64,000 nucleotides of DNA from Luteibacter sp. dw_328 (GCF_018449605.1 NZ_JAAVUW010000004.1:474270-538269), one strand, 5' to 3'. Shown: positions 17,319-31,632, numbered from the stretch's first letter. Translations and numbers: made by a program. Notes: generated from the sequence alone by a model not told the origin.

Positions 17319-17753
17319 TCAGCCGTTTTGGGCTTCGGCGACGGCGTCGCGGATCACCTGCGGAAGCGGCACCGGTCTGCCGGTCTTCGTATTGATCCAG
17401 ACCATGGTGACGCTGCCGTCCGCGTGAATCTTCGTCGCGTCCTGTGAATTGACGATGCGGTGGCCAACGGTCATCGAGCTGTTGCCGATGCGATTGACGA
17501 ACAGCTCGATCTGGATGTCCGCCGGCCATTCGATCGGCAGGCGGTAGTTGATCTCGCTATGCGCCATCACCGGTGCGCTTTCCTCGCTGTACCACTTGCC
17601 GGGCAGGGTCTGCAGCCATTGCAGGCGTGCTTCCTGCAGGTAGACCAGGTAGTTCGCGTTGTTGACGTGCCGGTAGGCATCCAGGTCCTGCCAGCGGACG
17701 CCCATGGGCGTGATGAATAGCGGTATGGGCGTGTTCGAAGCGTCGGTGCTCAT
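17319..17753 (-). CDS. Acyl-CoA thioesterase, 4HBT/YbgC-like hotdog fold
   Basis: A 144-residue single hotdog-domain protein. [24 protein letters not shown] carries the 4-hydroxybenzoyl-CoA thioesterase signature with the Asp of [10 protein letters not shown] as likely catalytic residue. It would hydrolyse acyl-CoA thioesters in the cytosol. Its ATG overlaps the uvrA TGA (17750-17753), so it is co-translated with uvrA; this neighbour pairing is positional and gives no functional link that can be seen. Confidence 0.87.
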   Translation of the reverse strand: MSTDASNTPIPLFITPMGVRWQDLDAYRHVNNANYLVYLQEARLQWLQTLPGKWYSEESAPVMAHSEINYRLPIEWPADIQIELFVNRIGNSSMTVGHRIVNSQDATKIHADGSVTMVWINTKTGRPVPLPQVIRDAVAEAQNG

Positions 17754-20746
17754 GCGGTTCGTTTCTTCTTCGCGGCCGGAGCCGTCTTCGCGGTGGATTT
17801 GCTGGGGGCGGGTTTCTTTGCCGGAGCCGGGGTCGAGGCCTTCGCTGATGCTTTAGCTGGCGCCTTCGCGACGGCCGACTTGGCGGCAGGCTTTGCAGTC
17901 GCCTTCGCTGCCGGTGCTGCAACGGGCGCGAGATGCGACTTCAAGAACCGACCGGTATGCGACGCCTTCGTGGCCGCCACGGTTTCAGGCGTGCCGCTGA
18001 CCAGAATGCGCCCGCCACCCGAGCCGCCCTCGGGGCCGAGATCGATCAGCCAGTCGGCCGTCTTGATCACGTCGAGGTTGTGTTCGATGACGACCACGGT
18101 GTTGCCGTGTTCGACCAGCTTGTGCAACACGTCGAGGAGCTGCTCGATATCGTGGAAATGCAGGCCCGTCGTCGGCTCGTCGAGAATGTAGAGCGTGCTA
18201 CCGGTGTCGCGCTTGGATAGCTCCTTCGACAGCTTCACGCGCTGTGCTTCACCACCGGAGAGCGTGGTCGCGCTCTGCCCGAGCTTAATGTAATCCAGGC
18301 CCACGGCGCGCAGGGTTTCCAGTTTGCGCGCGATCACCGGCACCGGCTCGAACAGCTTGAACGCGTCTTCCACCGTCATATCCAGCACGTCGGCGATGGT
18401 GTGACCTTTGTAGAGGACCTCTAGTGTCTCGCGGTTGTAGCGTTTGCCGTGGCAGACATCGCAGGGTACGTACACGTCCGGCAGGAAGTGCATTTCCACC
18501 TTGATCATGCCGTCGCCTTCGCAGGCTTCGCAGCGACCGCCGCGTACGTTGAAGCTGAAGCGTCCCGCCGAGTAGCCACGCTGACGCGACTCAGGCACCT
18601 GCGCGTACAGCTCCCGCAACGGCGTGAACAGGCCGGTGTAGGTGGCCGGATTGGAACGCGGCGTGCGGCCGATCGGCGACTGGTCGATATCGACCACCTT
18701 GTCGAACAGCTCGAGCCCTTCGATCGACTCATACGGGGCCGGCTGCTCGCCCGCGCCGTTGAGTTCCATCGCGGCAAGGCGATAGAAGGTGTCGTTGATC
18801 AGCGTGGACTTGCCCGAACCGGACACGCCCGTGACGCAGGTGAACGTGCCGACCGGAATACGAACGTCGACGTCCTTGAGGTTATTGCCGGTGGCGCCCT
18901 TGAGTTCGATCCACTGGTCGTCACGCGGCAGGCGGCGCTTCTTCGGCACGCGGATGCCGCGCTCACCGGTCAGGTACTTCGCCGTGACCGAGCGCGGCGA
19001 GGCGAGGATGTCTTTCAGCGACCCTTGACCCACAATCTCGCCGCCATGCACGCCCGCGCCGGGGCCGATGTCGAGGATGTGGTCGGCCGCACGGATGGCG
19101 TCCTCGTCGTGCTCGACCACGATCACCGTATTGCCGAGGTCGCGCAGGCGGGTGAGGGTGCCAAGCAGGCGTTCGTTGTCGCGCTGGTGCAAACCGATGG
19201 ACGGTTCGTCGAGCACATACATCACGCCCACGAGGCCGGCACCGATCTGGCTGGCCAGGCGAATGCGCTGCGCCTCGCCGCCGGACAGGGAGTCCGCCTG
19301 GCGATCGAGTGTGAGGTAGTTCAGGCCGACATCGTTGAGGAAGGTCAGGCGCTCGCGGATCTCCTTGACGATCTTCACCGCGATCTCGCCACGCCAGCCC
19401 GGCAGCTTCAGGCCTTCGAAGAAGCCGAGGGCATGGTCGATGGCGAGCGAGGTGAGTTCGGGAATCGCGCGGTCGGCAACGAACACGTTGCGTGCCGACG
19501 GGTTCAGGCGCTGACCGCCGCAATCCGGGCAGGGATGATCCGCGATGTAACGGGACAGCTCCTCGCGGACGGCAGCCGACTCGGTTTCGCGGTAGCGACG
19601 CTCGAGGTTGGGCAGGATGCCTTCGAACTTATGCTCGCGGGTGACCTTGCCGCCGCGGTCCGTGATGTACCGGAACGGGATGACGTCCTTGCCTGAGCCG
19701 TTGAGCACGGCGTTCTGCATCGGTTTGGCCAGCTCGCGCCACGGCGTTTCCGGGTCGAACCCGTAGTACTTGGCCAGCGAGATGATCAGCTGGAAATAGT
19801 GTGCATTGCGACGGTCCCAGCCGCGGATGGCGCCGCCGGCGAGGCTGAGCTCGGGGTGGCCGACCACGCGCGACGGATCGAACACCTGGGTAACGCCCAG
19901 GCCATCGCAGGTCGGGCAGGCGCCGACCGGCGAATTGAACGAGAACAGGCGCGGCTCGAGCTCCGGGAGCGAGTAATCGCACATCGGGCAGGAAAAGCGT
20001 GACGAGAACAGCTGCTCCGCGGCCTTCGCGTCGTCCATGTCGACCAGGATGACAATGCCTTCGCCCAGGCGCAGGGCGGTCTCGAAAGACTCGGCCAGGC
20101 GTTGCTTGATGTCCTCGCGCGGACGGAAGCGGTCGATCACGGCTTCGATCGTGTGCTTCTGGCGCAGGGTCAGCGGCGGCACGGCGTCGAGGTCATAGAC
20201 CTCGCCATCCACGCGGGCGCGGACGAAGCCTTGCGCGCGCAGCTGGTCGAACACCTGTACGTGCTCGCCCTTACGCTCACGGATCACCGGCGCCAGGAGC
20301 ATCCACCGCTTGTCGGCATCGAGTGCCATCGCGGTGTCGACCATCTGGCTGACGGTCTGGGCTTCGAGCGCTATGCCATGGGTCGGACAGCGCGGGGTAC
20401 CGACCCGCGCGTAGAGCAGGCGCAGGTAGTCGTACACCTCGGTGATCGTACCGACGGTGGAGCGGGGATTATGGGAAGTCGACTTCTGCTCGATCGAGAT
20501 GGCCGGCGAGAGGCCTTCGATCGTGTCCACGTCCGGTTTTTCCATGATCGAGAGGAATTGCCGCGCATAGGCGGACAACGACTCGACGTAGCGACGCTGG
20601 CCTTCGGCATAGATCGTGTCGAAAGCCAGCGAGGATTTACCGGACCCGGACAGCCCCGTGATCACGATCAGGCGATCGCGGGGCAGGTCGAGGTCGATAT
20701 TCTTGAGATTGTGCGTGCGGGCGCCGCGGATGCGAATGCTGTCCAT
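17750..20746 (-). CDS. uvrA: Excinuclease ABC subunit A
   Basis: A 998-residue damage-recognition ATPase of nucleotide excision repair. It shows two Walker A motifs (GLSGSGKSS near residue 33 and GVSGSGKST in the second half), two ABC signatures ([24 protein letters not shown]), the zinc module CPMC...CPTC, and the C-terminal finger CEAC...CDVC. It is about 55 residues longer than E. coli UvrA (940) because of a C-terminal Ala/Lys/Pro-rich tail after SHLAPVAAP. First gene of an overlapping pair with the thioesterase. Confidence 0.97.
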   Translation of the reverse strand: MDSIRIRGARTHNLKNIDLDLPRDRLIVITGLSGSGKSSLAFDTIYAEGQRRYVESLSAYARQFLSIMEKPDVDTIEGLSPAISIEQKSTSHNPRSTVGTITEVYDYLRLLYARVGTPRCPTHGIALEAQTVSQMVDTAMALDADKRWMLLAPVIRERKGEHVQVFDQLRAQGFVRARVDGEVYDLDAVPPLTLRQKHTIEAVIDRFRPREDIKQRLAESFETALRLGEGIVILVDMDDAKAAEQLFSSRFSCPMCDYSLPELEPRLFSFNSPVGACPTCDGLGVTQVFDPSRVVGHPELSLAGGAIRGWDRRNAHYFQLIISLAKYYGFDPETPWRELAKPMQNAVLNGSGKDVIPFRYITDRGGKVTREHKFEGILPNLERRYRETESAAVREELSRYIADHPCPDCGGQRLNPSARNVFVADRAIPELTSLAIDHALGFFEGLKLPGWRGEIAVKIVKEIRERLTFLNDVGLNYLTLDRQADSLSGGEAQRIRLASQIGAGLVGVMYVLDEPSIGLHQRDNERLLGTLTRLRDLGNTVIVVEHDEDAIRAADHILDIGPGAGVHGGEIVGQGSLKDILASPRSVTAKYLTGERGIRVPKKRRLPRDDQWIELKGATGNNLKDVDVRIPVGTFTCVTGVSGSGKSTLINDTFYRLAAMELNGAGEQPAPYESIEGLELFDKVVDIDQSPIGRTPRSNPATYTGLFTPLRELYAQVPESRQRGYSAGRFSFNVRGGRCEACEGDGMIKVEMHFLPDVYVPCDVCHGKRYNRETLEVLYKGHTIADVLDMTVEDAFKLFEPVPVIARKLETLRAVGLDYIKLGQSATTLSGGEAQRVKLSKELSKRDTGSTLYILDEPTTGLHFHDIEQLLDVLHKLVEHGNTVVVIEHNLDVIKTADWLIDLGPEGGSGGGRILVSGTPETVAATKASHTGRFLKSHLAPVAAPAAKATAKPAAKSAVAKAPAKASAKASTPAPAKKPAPSKSTAKTAPAAKKKRTA

Positions 20747-20948
20747 GTGCCGACATAAATGGGGGAAGCCCCCGACTATACCAAGGGTTTTCCGCCTTCA
20801 TTCCGCCTCGACTTGTGACGGTTCAGCACAGGTGATTTGCGGGATCGGTACCCCGCCGCATCGGCGTACCCGGCGGAGGCCGAGGCGGCTACCATGGCCG
20901 TCGCCCCGGGGAGGGGTGTGCCATCCATCCCGAAGAGGAACATGACGC

Positions 20949-21485
20949 ATGCGTAAGTGGAAAGGGATTGCCGTCGGCCTGGTGCTGGCGGGTTGTGTGG
21001 GCCAGGCGCTCGCGGCGCAGCCCAGCGAGCAGCAGGTGCGCCAGCTGATGGACGCCGTCGGCATGGGCCGCATGCTTAGCCAGATGAACAGCCAGATGGC
21101 GGGCGTGATGCAGAGCGCTCTGCCTTGCGTGCCGGCCAGCTACTGGCAGGGTTTCGTGGACGCCAACGCGACCAATCAGCTCATCGGCCGCATGGTGCCG
21201 GTCTACCAGAAGCATTTCACCGCCGAGGATATCGACGGCCTGCTCAAGTTCTACCGTTCGCCGTTGGGCCAGAAGGTGATCACCCAGATGCCGGCGACCA
21301 TGGCCGAGGGCATGCAAATCGGCAAGCAGTGGGGCCAGGAGCGCGGCCAGCAGATGGTTTCCCAGCTGCAGAGCCAGGGCACCCTGAACCCGCAGGGCCA
21401 GTGCCCGGCCAGCGGCACCGCCGCGAAACCCGCTACGCCGCCAACACCAGCGCCGGCTGCGCCGACGCCCTCCAAAAAGAAATAG
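20949..21485 (+). CDS. DUF2059 domain exported protein
   Basis: A 178-residue protein with an N-terminal export signal. VLAGC (C16) could be a lipobox, or signal peptidase I could cut after ALA near residue 23. The body has FVDANATNQLIGRMVPVYQKHFTAEDIDGLLKFYRSPLGQKV, the core of DUF2059, whose function is unknown. The last ~30 residues are Pro/Ala-rich with a KKK end. Divergent from uvrA; no operon partner. Confidence 0.82.
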   Translation: MRKWKGIAVGLVLAGCVGQALAAQPSEQQVRQLMDAVGMGRMLSQMNSQMAGVMQSALPCVPASYWQGFVDANATNQLIGRMVPVYQKHFTAEDIDGLLKFYRSPLGQKVITQMPATMAEGMQIGKQWGQERGQQMVSQLQSQGTLNPQGQCPASGTAAKPATPPTPAPAAPTPSKKK

Positions 21486-21530
21486 CCCTGCCCACAGGGC
21501 GGCGGTACAACGCCGCCTACAGGGTATGGG

Positions 21531-21722
21531 GTAGGAGCGGACTTGTCCGCGAACCCTCAGGCTAGCCTCGGGCGAACGAGGCATTGCGCTGGCACAGGCC
21601 GGCTGTCCGGTCTTACGGAGCGGGCGGTTGGCTCTGTAGGTCATGACCGCCGGCACATATCTGGCGCAAAGCCTCCCTCGCCGGATCACCGCTGAGGGTT
21701 CGCCGCTGAAGCGGCTCCTACA
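21531..21722. repeat. Long inverted REP-like pair in a gene-free stretch
   Basis: Within the 409-nt gap 21486-21894. Left arm 21531-21560 begins GTAGGAGCGGAC and ends GAACCCTCAG; right arm 21692-21722 is its imperfect inverse, beginning CTGAGGGTTC with the GCCGCTGAAGCGGC hairpin and ending CTCCTACA. The rest of the gap holds the rplU promoter and leader. Confidence 0.75.
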
Positions 21723-21801
21723 TAAGCCGTTGTTCGTAATGGTTTTTCAGTGGAATGGCGGGGTTGGCGCCGAGGCCGGTCACCTCGCCTTAACCATCTG
21801 A

Positions 21802-21831
21802 TTGACCTTGCCTTTTCCCCTTGGCTATAAT
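21802..21831 (+). promoter_or_regulatory. sigma70 promoter of rplU-rpmA
   Basis: TTGACC (21802-21807) and a perfect TATAAT (21826-21831) with an 18-nt spacer, 63 nt before the L21 start codon. Strong match expected for a ribosomal protein operon. Confidence 0.85.
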
Positions 21832-21894
21832 TCGCAGTTCGCAACACCCGCAAGACCCTAAAAAGAACTACATAATCAGCAACAGGAAACAACC

Positions 21895-22209
21895 ATGAGC
21901 TACGCAGTCATCAAGACCGGTGGCAAGCAGTATCGTGTGATGGCAGGCGAAATCCTGCGCGTCGAACTGCTCACCGCCGAAGTCGATTCCACCGTCCAGT
22001 TCGACCAGGTCCTCCTGGTGGGCGAAGGCGAGTCGATCACCGTTGGCGCCCCCCTGGTCGCCGGTGCCACCGTCAGCGCGAAGATTCGTGCCCACGGTCG
22101 CGCGGATAAGATCCGCATCGTCAAGTTCCGTCGTCGTAAGCATTACAAGCGTACGCAGGGACATCGTCAGCATTACACCGAAATCGAGATCACGGGCATC
22201 AACGCCTGA
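21895..22209 (+). CDS. rplU: 50S ribosomal protein L21
   Basis: 104 residues, the normal L21 length. [15 protein letters not shown] at the N-terminus and [16 protein letters not shown] in the C-terminal rRNA-binding loop are diagnostic. Binds 23S rRNA domain assembly sites near L20. Followed after 19 nt by rpmA, the standard order. AACAGGAAAC ribosome-binding site upstream. Confidence 0.98.
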   Translation: MSYAVIKTGGKQYRVMAGEILRVELLTAEVDSTVQFDQVLLVGEGESITVGAPLVAGATVSAKIRAHGRADKIRIVKFRRRKHYKRTQGHRQHYTEIEITGINA

Positions 22210-22228
22210 TCTGCGGAGGATATGAGTC

Positions 22229-22486
22229 ATGGCACATAAAAAAGGCGTAGGTTCCAGCCGCAACGGTCGCGATTCGAACCCGAAATATCTCGGTGTGAAG
22301 ATCTATGGCGGCCAGGCTGTTGAAGCCGGCAACATCATCGTTCGTCAGCGTGGCACCAAGTTCCATGCTGGCGTGGGCGTCGGCCTCGGCCGCGACCACA
22401 CCCTGTTCGCCCTGATCGACGGCACGGTTGCCTTCAAGGTCCGTGGCGAAAAGGGTCGCAAGTTTGTCGACGTCGTCACGGCGTAA
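22229..22486 (+). CDS. rpmA: 50S ribosomal protein L27
   Basis: 85 residues. [17 protein letters not shown] is the conserved N-terminal extension that reaches the peptidyl-transferase centre; there is no Firmicute-type N-terminal propeptide. [20 protein letters not shown] is the family core. A ribosome-binding site, GGAGG, lies upstream at about 22215. Co-transcribed with rplU and closed by the terminator at 22511. Confidence 0.98.
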   Translation: MAHKKGVGSSRNGRDSNPKYLGVKIYGGQAVEAGNIIVRQRGTKFHAGVGVGLGRDHTLFALIDGTVAFKVRGEKGRKFVDVVTA

Positions 22487-23644
<1,158 letters not shown>

Positions 23645-23667
23645 GGCCTTGCAAGGAGGTGGCTCCT

Positions 23668-23781
23668 TGTGGGAGCCGCTTCAGCGGCGATTGAGTGCTT
23701 GCCTCGGACTGGCCCGCTGCCGCGGGATCGCCGATGAATCGGCTCCCACAGGAATCGGCTCCCACAGGAATCGGCTCCCAT
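23668..23781. repeat. REP-like inverted pair plus two partial copies
   Basis: A GCCGCTTCAGCGGC unit (23668-23691) faces an inverted GCCGATGAATCGGC unit (23727-23750). Then come two tandem partial copies of GGAATCGGCTCCCACA (23751-23781). The spacer contains GGCCCGCTGCCGCGG, also seen inside the 17.2-kb pair, so the two pairs are the same composite type. Confidence 0.85.
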
Positions 23782-23795
23782 CGTAATGAGGGCAA

Positions 23796-23825
23796 CAAAA
23801 AAGCCGGCTTGCGCCGGCTTTTTTG
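23796..23825. terminator. Bidirectional terminator between obgE and rpsT
   Basis: AAGCCGGC (23801-23808), loop TTGC, GCCGGCTT (23813-23820), flanked by A6 on the left and T6 on the right. It serves the convergent obgE and rpsT genes. Confidence 0.9.
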
Positions 23826-23849
23826 CGAACAGCGATGTCGCGCAGGCAA

Positions 23850-24113
23850 TTACGCCAGGTCGCGGATCTTCGCGTTCAGGCGGCTCTTGTGACGGGCAGC
23901 CTTGTTCTTGTGGATGAGGCCGCGTGCAGCGTAGCGGTCCATCACCGGCACGGCGACGGCGTAAGCCGTGGCTGCGCCAGCCTTATCCTTGGCGTCGATC
24001 GCCTTGACGACCTTCTTCAGTGCGGAACGCACCATGGAACGCGCGCTGACGTTGCGCAGACGGCGCTGCTCCGACTGACGCGCACGCTTCTTCGCGGACT
24101 TGATGTTGGCCAA
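23850..24113 (-). CDS. rpsT: 30S ribosomal protein S20
   Basis: 87 residues from a TTG start at 24113 ([16 protein letters not shown]), exactly the E. coli S20 length. CTGGAG sits about 8 nt before the TTG. The frame is open upstream to 24167, but the conserved S20 start makes TTG the right choice; non-AUG starts are known for rpsT and linked to its autogenous control. Lys/Arg/Ala-rich helical bundle that binds 16S rRNA. Confidence 0.96.
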   Translation of the reverse strand: MANIKSAKKRARQSEQRRLRNVSARSMVRSALKKVVKAIDAKDKAGAATAYAVAVPVMDRYAARGLIHKNKAARHKSRLNAKIRDLA

Positions 24114-24154
24114 GGTGAAGCTCCAGAGTTCTGTTGGTTTTAAGAAAGACGCCC

Positions 24155-24183
24155 ATTTTGAGGCCAAAGACGGGTCGCGTCAA
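24155..24183 (-). promoter_or_regulatory. rpsT promoter
   Basis: On the minus strand, TTGACG (24183-24178) and CAAAAT (24160-24155) with a 17-nt spacer, about 42 nt before the S20 start codon. Confidence 0.75.
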
Positions 24184-24312
24184 TAGCTTAGAGCCCGCGC
24201 AGGCGGGCCTGGAGGGCGGGGCGGGCACGCTGCCCGTGAAATTCCAGACCGCAGACTGTCCTCCGCTAGCCCGCCGCTGTCAAACTAGGGGTTTGCGGTC
24301 ACCCGGACACGG

Positions 24313-25920
24313 ATGAAAACCCCCAGCCTTCTTCGCGGCGTGCTGTCCTTTAGCGGCATGACCATGGTCTCCCGTGTGCTCGGCCTGGTCCGCGACATGG
24401 CGATCAACGCCTCGTTTGGCGCCAATGCCGCCACGGACGCGTTCTGGGTGGCTTTCCGCATTCCGAACTTCATGCGCCGCCTGTTCGCCGAGGGCTCCTT
24501 CTCTACAGCTTTCGTGCCGGTGTTCACCGAGGTCAAGGAGACCCGTCCGCACGACGATCTCAAGCAGCTGATGTCGCGCACGGCGGGCACGCTCGGTGGC
24601 GTCCTGTTGGTGGTGGTGGCCCTGGGCGTGATCTTCGCGCCGCAGGTAACGGCGTTGTTTTCTCCCGGCGCGGTCGAGACGCCCGAGAAATTCGAGCTCA
24701 CCGTCAACCTGCTGCGCCTGACCTTCCCCTTCCTGTTGTTCGTCTCGCTGACCGCGCTCAGCGGCGGCGCGCTCAACAGCTTCCACAAGTTCGGCCTCCC
24801 GGCGCTGACGCCGGTGATCCTCAACCTGTGCATGATCGGCGGCGCGCTGTGGCTCGCACCCAGGCTGCATACGCCGATCATGGCCATGGGCTGGGCGATC
24901 CTTGTCGCCGGCATCCTCCAGCTGGCCTTCCAGCTGCCGACGCTGCGCCGCCTGGATCTGCTCGCCCTTCCGCGGTGGGGCTGGAGCTCGCCGGACGTGC
25001 GCCGGATCATGCGGCTGATGGTGCCGACCCTGTTCGGCTCCTCCGTGGCCCAGATCAACCTGCTGCTGGATACAGTGATCGCTTCGCTGCTGGTGGCGGG
25101 GTCGCAGAGCTGGCTCTCCCAGGCCGATCGCTTCCTCGAACTGCCGCTAGGCGTGTTCGGCGTCGCGTTGGGCACGGTGATCCTGCCGTCGCTGTCGCGC
25201 CATCACGTCGGCGCGGACAAGGAAGCGTTCTCACGGGCGCTGGACTGGGGCCTGCGGACGACCCTGCTGATCGCGGTGCCGGCGATGTTCGCGCTGATGA
25301 TCCTTTCGGTCCCCCTGGTGGCGACAATCTTCCAGCACGGCGCATTCACTGCGTTCGATACACGGATGGCCTCCTTGTCGATTTCGGCCCTGAGTTTCGG
25401 TCTGCCCGCGTTCGCCCTGGTCAAGGTGGTGCTGCCGGCGTTCTACTCCCGCAAGGACACCCGTACCCCGGTGCGTGCCGGCGTCGCCTCGCTGGTGGCC
25501 AACATGGTCTTTAACGTGGCCTTCCTGGCCCTGCTGTTCTTTCTCTGGGCGAGCCCGGCGCAGAAGGCCGGCTCGTGGTTCGCCGCGCTTTCGGCTATTC
25601 CCGGCCTGCACATGGCCCTGGGCATGGCCAGCGCGCTGGCCAGCTACCTCAACCTCATCCTGCTTTGGCGCTGGCTGGGCAAGGCCGGTGTCTACGAGCG
25701 CCAGCCCGGCTGGGCCCGGCACCTGCTGCGCCTGGGCGTGGCCTGCGCAGCGATGGTCGCCGTGTTGTTGGCTGGCCTCGCCGTCTGGCCCGAGTGGACC
25801 GATGTCGAGAAGTGGGAGCGCGTATGGCGTCTGGCCGTACTCGTGGTCGCCGGCGGTGGCGCCTACCTCGTGGCGCTGTTCGCGATGGGTTTCCGCCTGC
25901 GCGACCTGCGCACCCGCTGA
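24313..25920 (+). CDS. murJ: Lipid II flippase
   Basis: 535-residue MOP-superfamily membrane protein with about 14 TM segments. The N-terminus LSFSGMTMVSRVLGLVRDM, FRIPNFMRRLFAEGSFS and AFYSRKDTRTPVRAG are hallmarks of MurJ/MviN, with the central-cavity arginines readable in those motifs. It flips undecaprenyl-PP-MurNAc-GlcNAc for peptidoglycan synthesis. Located before ribF-ileS-lspA, as in many proteobacteria. Confidence 0.96.
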   Translation: MKTPSLLRGVLSFSGMTMVSRVLGLVRDMAINASFGANAATDAFWVAFRIPNFMRRLFAEGSFSTAFVPVFTEVKETRPHDDLKQLMSRTAGTLGGVLLVVVALGVIFAPQVTALFSPGAVETPEKFELTVNLLRLTFPFLLFVSLTALSGGALNSFHKFGLPALTPVILNLCMIGGALWLAPRLHTPIMAMGWAILVAGILQLAFQLPTLRRLDLLALPRWGWSSPDVRRIMRLMVPTLFGSSVAQINLLLDTVIASLLVAGSQSWLSQADRFLELPLGVFGVALGTVILPSLSRHHVGADKEAFSRALDWGLRTTLLIAVPAMFALMILSVPLVATIFQHGAFTAFDTRMASLSISALSFGLPAFALVKVVLPAFYSRKDTRTPVRAGVASLVANMVFNVAFLALLFFLWASPAQKAGSWFAALSAIPGLHMALGMASALASYLNLILLWRWLGKAGVYERQPGWARHLLRLGVACAAMVAVLLAGLAVWPEWTDVEKWERVWRLAVLVVAGGGAYLVALFAMGFRLRDLRTR

Positions 25921-26020
25921 GACTCGGCGGCGGGCCCGGCGACTCGCATTGTGCGGCGCAATGGGCCGGCTATACTGGCCCGATGGCTTTTATTCCGCAT
26001 CGCTTCCAGGACGCCCACGC

Positions 26021-26986
26021 ATGACGCTGCGACTCCATCGCGACGTCGACGGACCCTGCCTGGCACCCCAGGGCAGCGTCGTCGCGATCGGCGCTTTCGA
26101 CGGCCTGCATCTCGGCCACCAGACCATCCTCGACGAGGTGCGCCGTCGCGCCGAGGCGCGTGGCTTCGTGCCCGCCGTAATCACCTTCGAGCCCCTACCG
26201 CGGGCGTTCTTTTCGAAGGAGCCCGTACCGCGCCTCTCCGGCGTGCGTGAGAAGGCTGAAGGCATGTCGGCCGCGGGCATTCGCGAGCTGCTGTCGCTGC
26301 GCTTCGACGAGGCGCTCACCGCCATGTCGGCCGAAGACTTCGTCCGTCGCGTGATCGTTGGCCGGCTGGCCGCCCGGGAAGTCTGGGTCGGTGAGGATTT
26401 TCGCTTCGGCCACCGCCGGGGCGGTGACTTCGCGCTGCTGCAGAACATGGGCGCCGAGCTCGGTTTCACCGCCCACGCCGTGCCCCCGGTCATTATCGAC
26501 GGCGAGCGCGTGTCGTCGTCGAAGGTGCGCACCCTGCTTGGTGAGGGCCGCTTCGCCGAGGCGACGCGACTGCTCGGCCGCCCCTTCGTGATCGACGGGC
26601 ACGTCGAACACGGCCAGCAGCTTGGCCGCACCCTTGGATATCCGACCGCGAATGTCCATCTCAGTGAGAGGGTCAGCCCGGTTCAGGGTATTTTCGCCGT
26701 GCGCATCGGTATCGGTGACGGACCCTGCAGTTGGCCCGGCGTGGCAAGCCTCGGCTTCCGGCCGACGGTGAACGAGGTGCGCGAGCCCCTGCTCGAGGCG
26801 CACCTGTTCGATTTCTCCGGTGACCTCTACGGCCAGCGCATCGGCGTGGAGTTCGTGCGGAAACTGCGTGACGAAGAAAAATTCGACGGCCTCGACGCCC
26901 TGACTGCACAGATGCATCAGGACGAGATCGCCGCCCGGCAAGCCCTTGGCATGAACCCCATGCTTGCCTCAGAAAACCACGGTTGA
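26021..26986 (+). CDS. ribF: Bifunctional riboflavin kinase/FAD synthetase
   Basis: 321 residues. The N-terminal FAD synthetase domain has [30 protein letters not shown] opens the C-terminal riboflavin kinase domain. It makes FMN, then FAD. ATG 26021 is chosen because the domain starts there and AGGA lies 9 nt upstream; the frame is open much further 5' inside murJ as a shadow. It ends 5 nt before the ileS start, forming the common ribF-ileS-lspA unit. Confidence 0.95.
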   Translation: MTLRLHRDVDGPCLAPQGSVVAIGAFDGLHLGHQTILDEVRRRAEARGFVPAVITFEPLPRAFFSKEPVPRLSGVREKAEGMSAAGIRELLSLRFDEALTAMSAEDFVRRVIVGRLAAREVWVGEDFRFGHRRGGDFALLQNMGAELGFTAHAVPPVIIDGERVSSSKVRTLLGEGRFAEATRLLGRPFVIDGHVEHGQQLGRTLGYPTANVHLSERVSPVQGIFAVRIGIGDGPCSWPGVASLGFRPTVNEVREPLLEAHLFDFSGDLYGQRIGVEFVRKLRDEEKFDGLDALTAQMHQDEIAARQALGMNPMLASENHG

Positions 26987-26991
26987 CAGCG

Positions 26992-29850
<2,859 letters not shown>

Positions 29851-29925
29851 GGTACCGGTCCCGACCCGAACCCTCCGCGCCGTCAACCGGCGGCGCGGCC
29901 GCTCCGCTTCCCATGGCTTGCCTGA

Positions 29926-30432
29926 ATGATCGTACGTCCCAAACCCAATGCGCTTTCCTGGCTCTGGCTCGCCGCCGCCATGATCGGCCTCGACCAGCTC
30001 ACCAAGTGGTGGGCGCTGACGGCGCTGCAGCCGGCGGAGACCCCGCACCCGGTCATTCCGGGCATCCTCAACTGGACGCTTACCTTCAATACGGGCGCCG
30101 CGTTCAGTTTTCTCGCCGATAGCGCGGGCTGGCAGCGATGGTTCTTCGTGCTGCTGGCCGTGGTGATCAGCACGACGCTGAGCGTATGGCTCTCGCGGAC
30201 GCCACGCGCCGACTGGCGCACCGCGGCGCCCCTGGCCCTGATCGTGGGTGGGGCGCTGGGCAATGTCATCGACCGGTTGCATGCGGCGAAGGTGACTGAC
30301 TTCATCCAGGTGTTCCTGGGGAGCTATCCGTTTCCGGTGTTTAACGTGGCGGATTCGGCGATCAGCGTGGGGGCTGTTTCGATGATCGTGTTCAGCCTGT
30401 TCAGTGGATCGCAGAAGCCGGCTTCTTCCTGA
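29926..30432 (+). CDS. lspA: Lipoprotein signal peptidase (signal peptidase II)
   Basis: 168-residue inner-membrane aspartyl protease with four TM segments. Catalytic aspartates lie in GNVIDRLHAAKVTDFI and FNVADSAISVG; FNTGAAFSFL is the third conserved motif. It cleaves prolipoprotein signal peptides after diacylglyceryl transfer. Fits the ribF-ileS-lspA order. Confidence 0.96.
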   Translation: MIVRPKPNALSWLWLAAAMIGLDQLTKWWALTALQPAETPHPVIPGILNWTLTFNTGAAFSFLADSAGWQRWFFVLLAVVISTTLSVWLSRTPRADWRTAAPLALIVGGALGNVIDRLHAAKVTDFIQVFLGSYPFPVFNVADSAISVGAVSMIVFSLFSGSQKPASS

Positions 30433-30466
30433 CCGTTTTCGGTGTCTGGCCGCGCTGGCGCGCGGT

Positions 30467-30598
30467 TCGCCGATGAATCGGCTCCCACATCGCCGATGAA
30501 TCGGCTCCCACATCGCCGATGAATCGGCTCCCACATCGCCGATGAATCGGCTCCCACAGGGGGTGTGGGCTTTTTGTGGGCGCCGCTTCAGCGGCGAT
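30467..30598. repeat. Four perfect tandem 23-bp REP units plus an inverted unit
   Basis: Four back-to-back identical 23-bp copies (30467-30489, 30490-30512, 30513-30535, 30536-30558), each with hairpin core GCCGATGAATCGGC and tail CTCCCACA. An inverted unit with core GCCGCTTCAGCGGC follows at 30575-30598. There are no spacers, so it is not a CRISPR array. It fills the gap between lspA and ispH. Confidence 0.95.
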
Positions 30599-30687
30599 AG
30601 GCCTGGCGAAAGCGCCCACCCGGCAGCCATGCGATAATCCACACGTCCCGGCGCCCCCAGGCGCCACCGCTCATTCGAGGTCCCCCC

Positions 30688-31629
30688 TTGGACATCCTGC
30701 TCGCCAATCCCCGCGGTTTCTGCGCCGGCGTCGATCGTGCGATTGCGATCGTGGAACGTGCGCTCGAGTCCTACGGCGCGCCGATCTACGTTCGCCATGA
30801 AGTCGTGCACAACCGTTTCGTCGTCGAACGCCTGCGTGCCGATGGCGCCGTGTTCGTCGAGGAGCTGGACGAAGTGCCGGATGGCTCCACGGTGATCTTC
30901 AGTGCCCACGGCGTGCCCAAGGCCGTACGCGAGGAAGCCGACCGTCGTCGCCTCAACGTGTTCGACGCGACATGCCCGCTGGTGACCAAGGTGCACATGG
31001 AAGTCGCGCGCCTCGGCCGTGCCGGCCATGACGTTGTCCTGATCGGCCATGCCGGCCACCCGGAAGTCGAAGGCACGATGGGGCAATGGAATCCCGCCAA
31101 CAGCGGCAACATCTACCTCGTCGAATCGGTAGAGGATGTCGCCTCGCTGGCACCGTCGCAGCCGGAGAAGCTTGCCTTCGTCACCCAGACCACGTTATCG
31201 GTCGACGACACCATCGCCATCATCGGCGCACTTCGCGCGAAGTTCGCGGCCATCGAAGGTCCGCGCAAGGACGATATCTGCTACGCCACGCAGAATCGCC
31301 AGGATGCGGTGCGTCGCCTGGCGGACGCCGTCGATCTCGTGCTGGTGGTCGGCTCGGTGAACAGCTCGAACTCGAACCGCCTGAAGGAACTGGCTGAAAA
31401 GCAGGGCGTTACCTCGTTCCTGATCGACGGCGCGGAGCATATCGAGCGCAGCTGGCTGGAAGGCAAGACGCGGATCGGCGTGACCGCGGGCGCCTCGGCG
31501 CCGGAAAAGCTGGTGCAGGAAGTCATCGCGCGCCTGCAGTCATGGGGCGCCGGCAGCGTCCGCGAGCTCGATGGCGAAGCCGAGAACATCACCTTCGCCC
31601 TGCCCAAAGAGCTTCGTCTGGCCGGTTAA
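30688..31629 (+). CDS. ispH: 4-hydroxy-3-methylbut-2-enyl diphosphate reductase
   Basis: 313 residues. The three [4Fe-4S] cysteines are visible in [21 protein letters not shown] and [11 protein letters not shown]; the substrate-binding motif SSNSNRL is present. Last step of the MEP isoprenoid pathway, producing IPP and DMAPP. Starts with TTG at 30688 behind CGAGGT; no in-frame ATG fits the conserved N-terminus. Confidence 0.96.
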   Translation: MDILLANPRGFCAGVDRAIAIVERALESYGAPIYVRHEVVHNRFVVERLRADGAVFVEELDEVPDGSTVIFSAHGVPKAVREEADRRRLNVFDATCPLVTKVHMEVARLGRAGHDVVLIGHAGHPEVEGTMGQWNPANSGNIYLVESVEDVASLAPSQPEKLAFVTQTTLSVDDTIAIIGALRAKFAAIEGPRKDDICYATQNRQDAVRRLADAVDLVLVVGSVNSSNSNRLKELAEKQGVTSFLIDGAEHIERSWLEGKTRIGVTAGASAPEKLVQEVIARLQSWGAGSVRELDGEAENITFALPKELRLAG

Positions 31630-31632
31630 GGC

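Noticed and set aside
30467..30558. Possible CRISPR array from four identical 23-bp repeats
   Set aside because: The units are directly adjacent with no spacers, and the same unit occurs singly and in inverted pairs all over the window, so it is a REP-type repeat.
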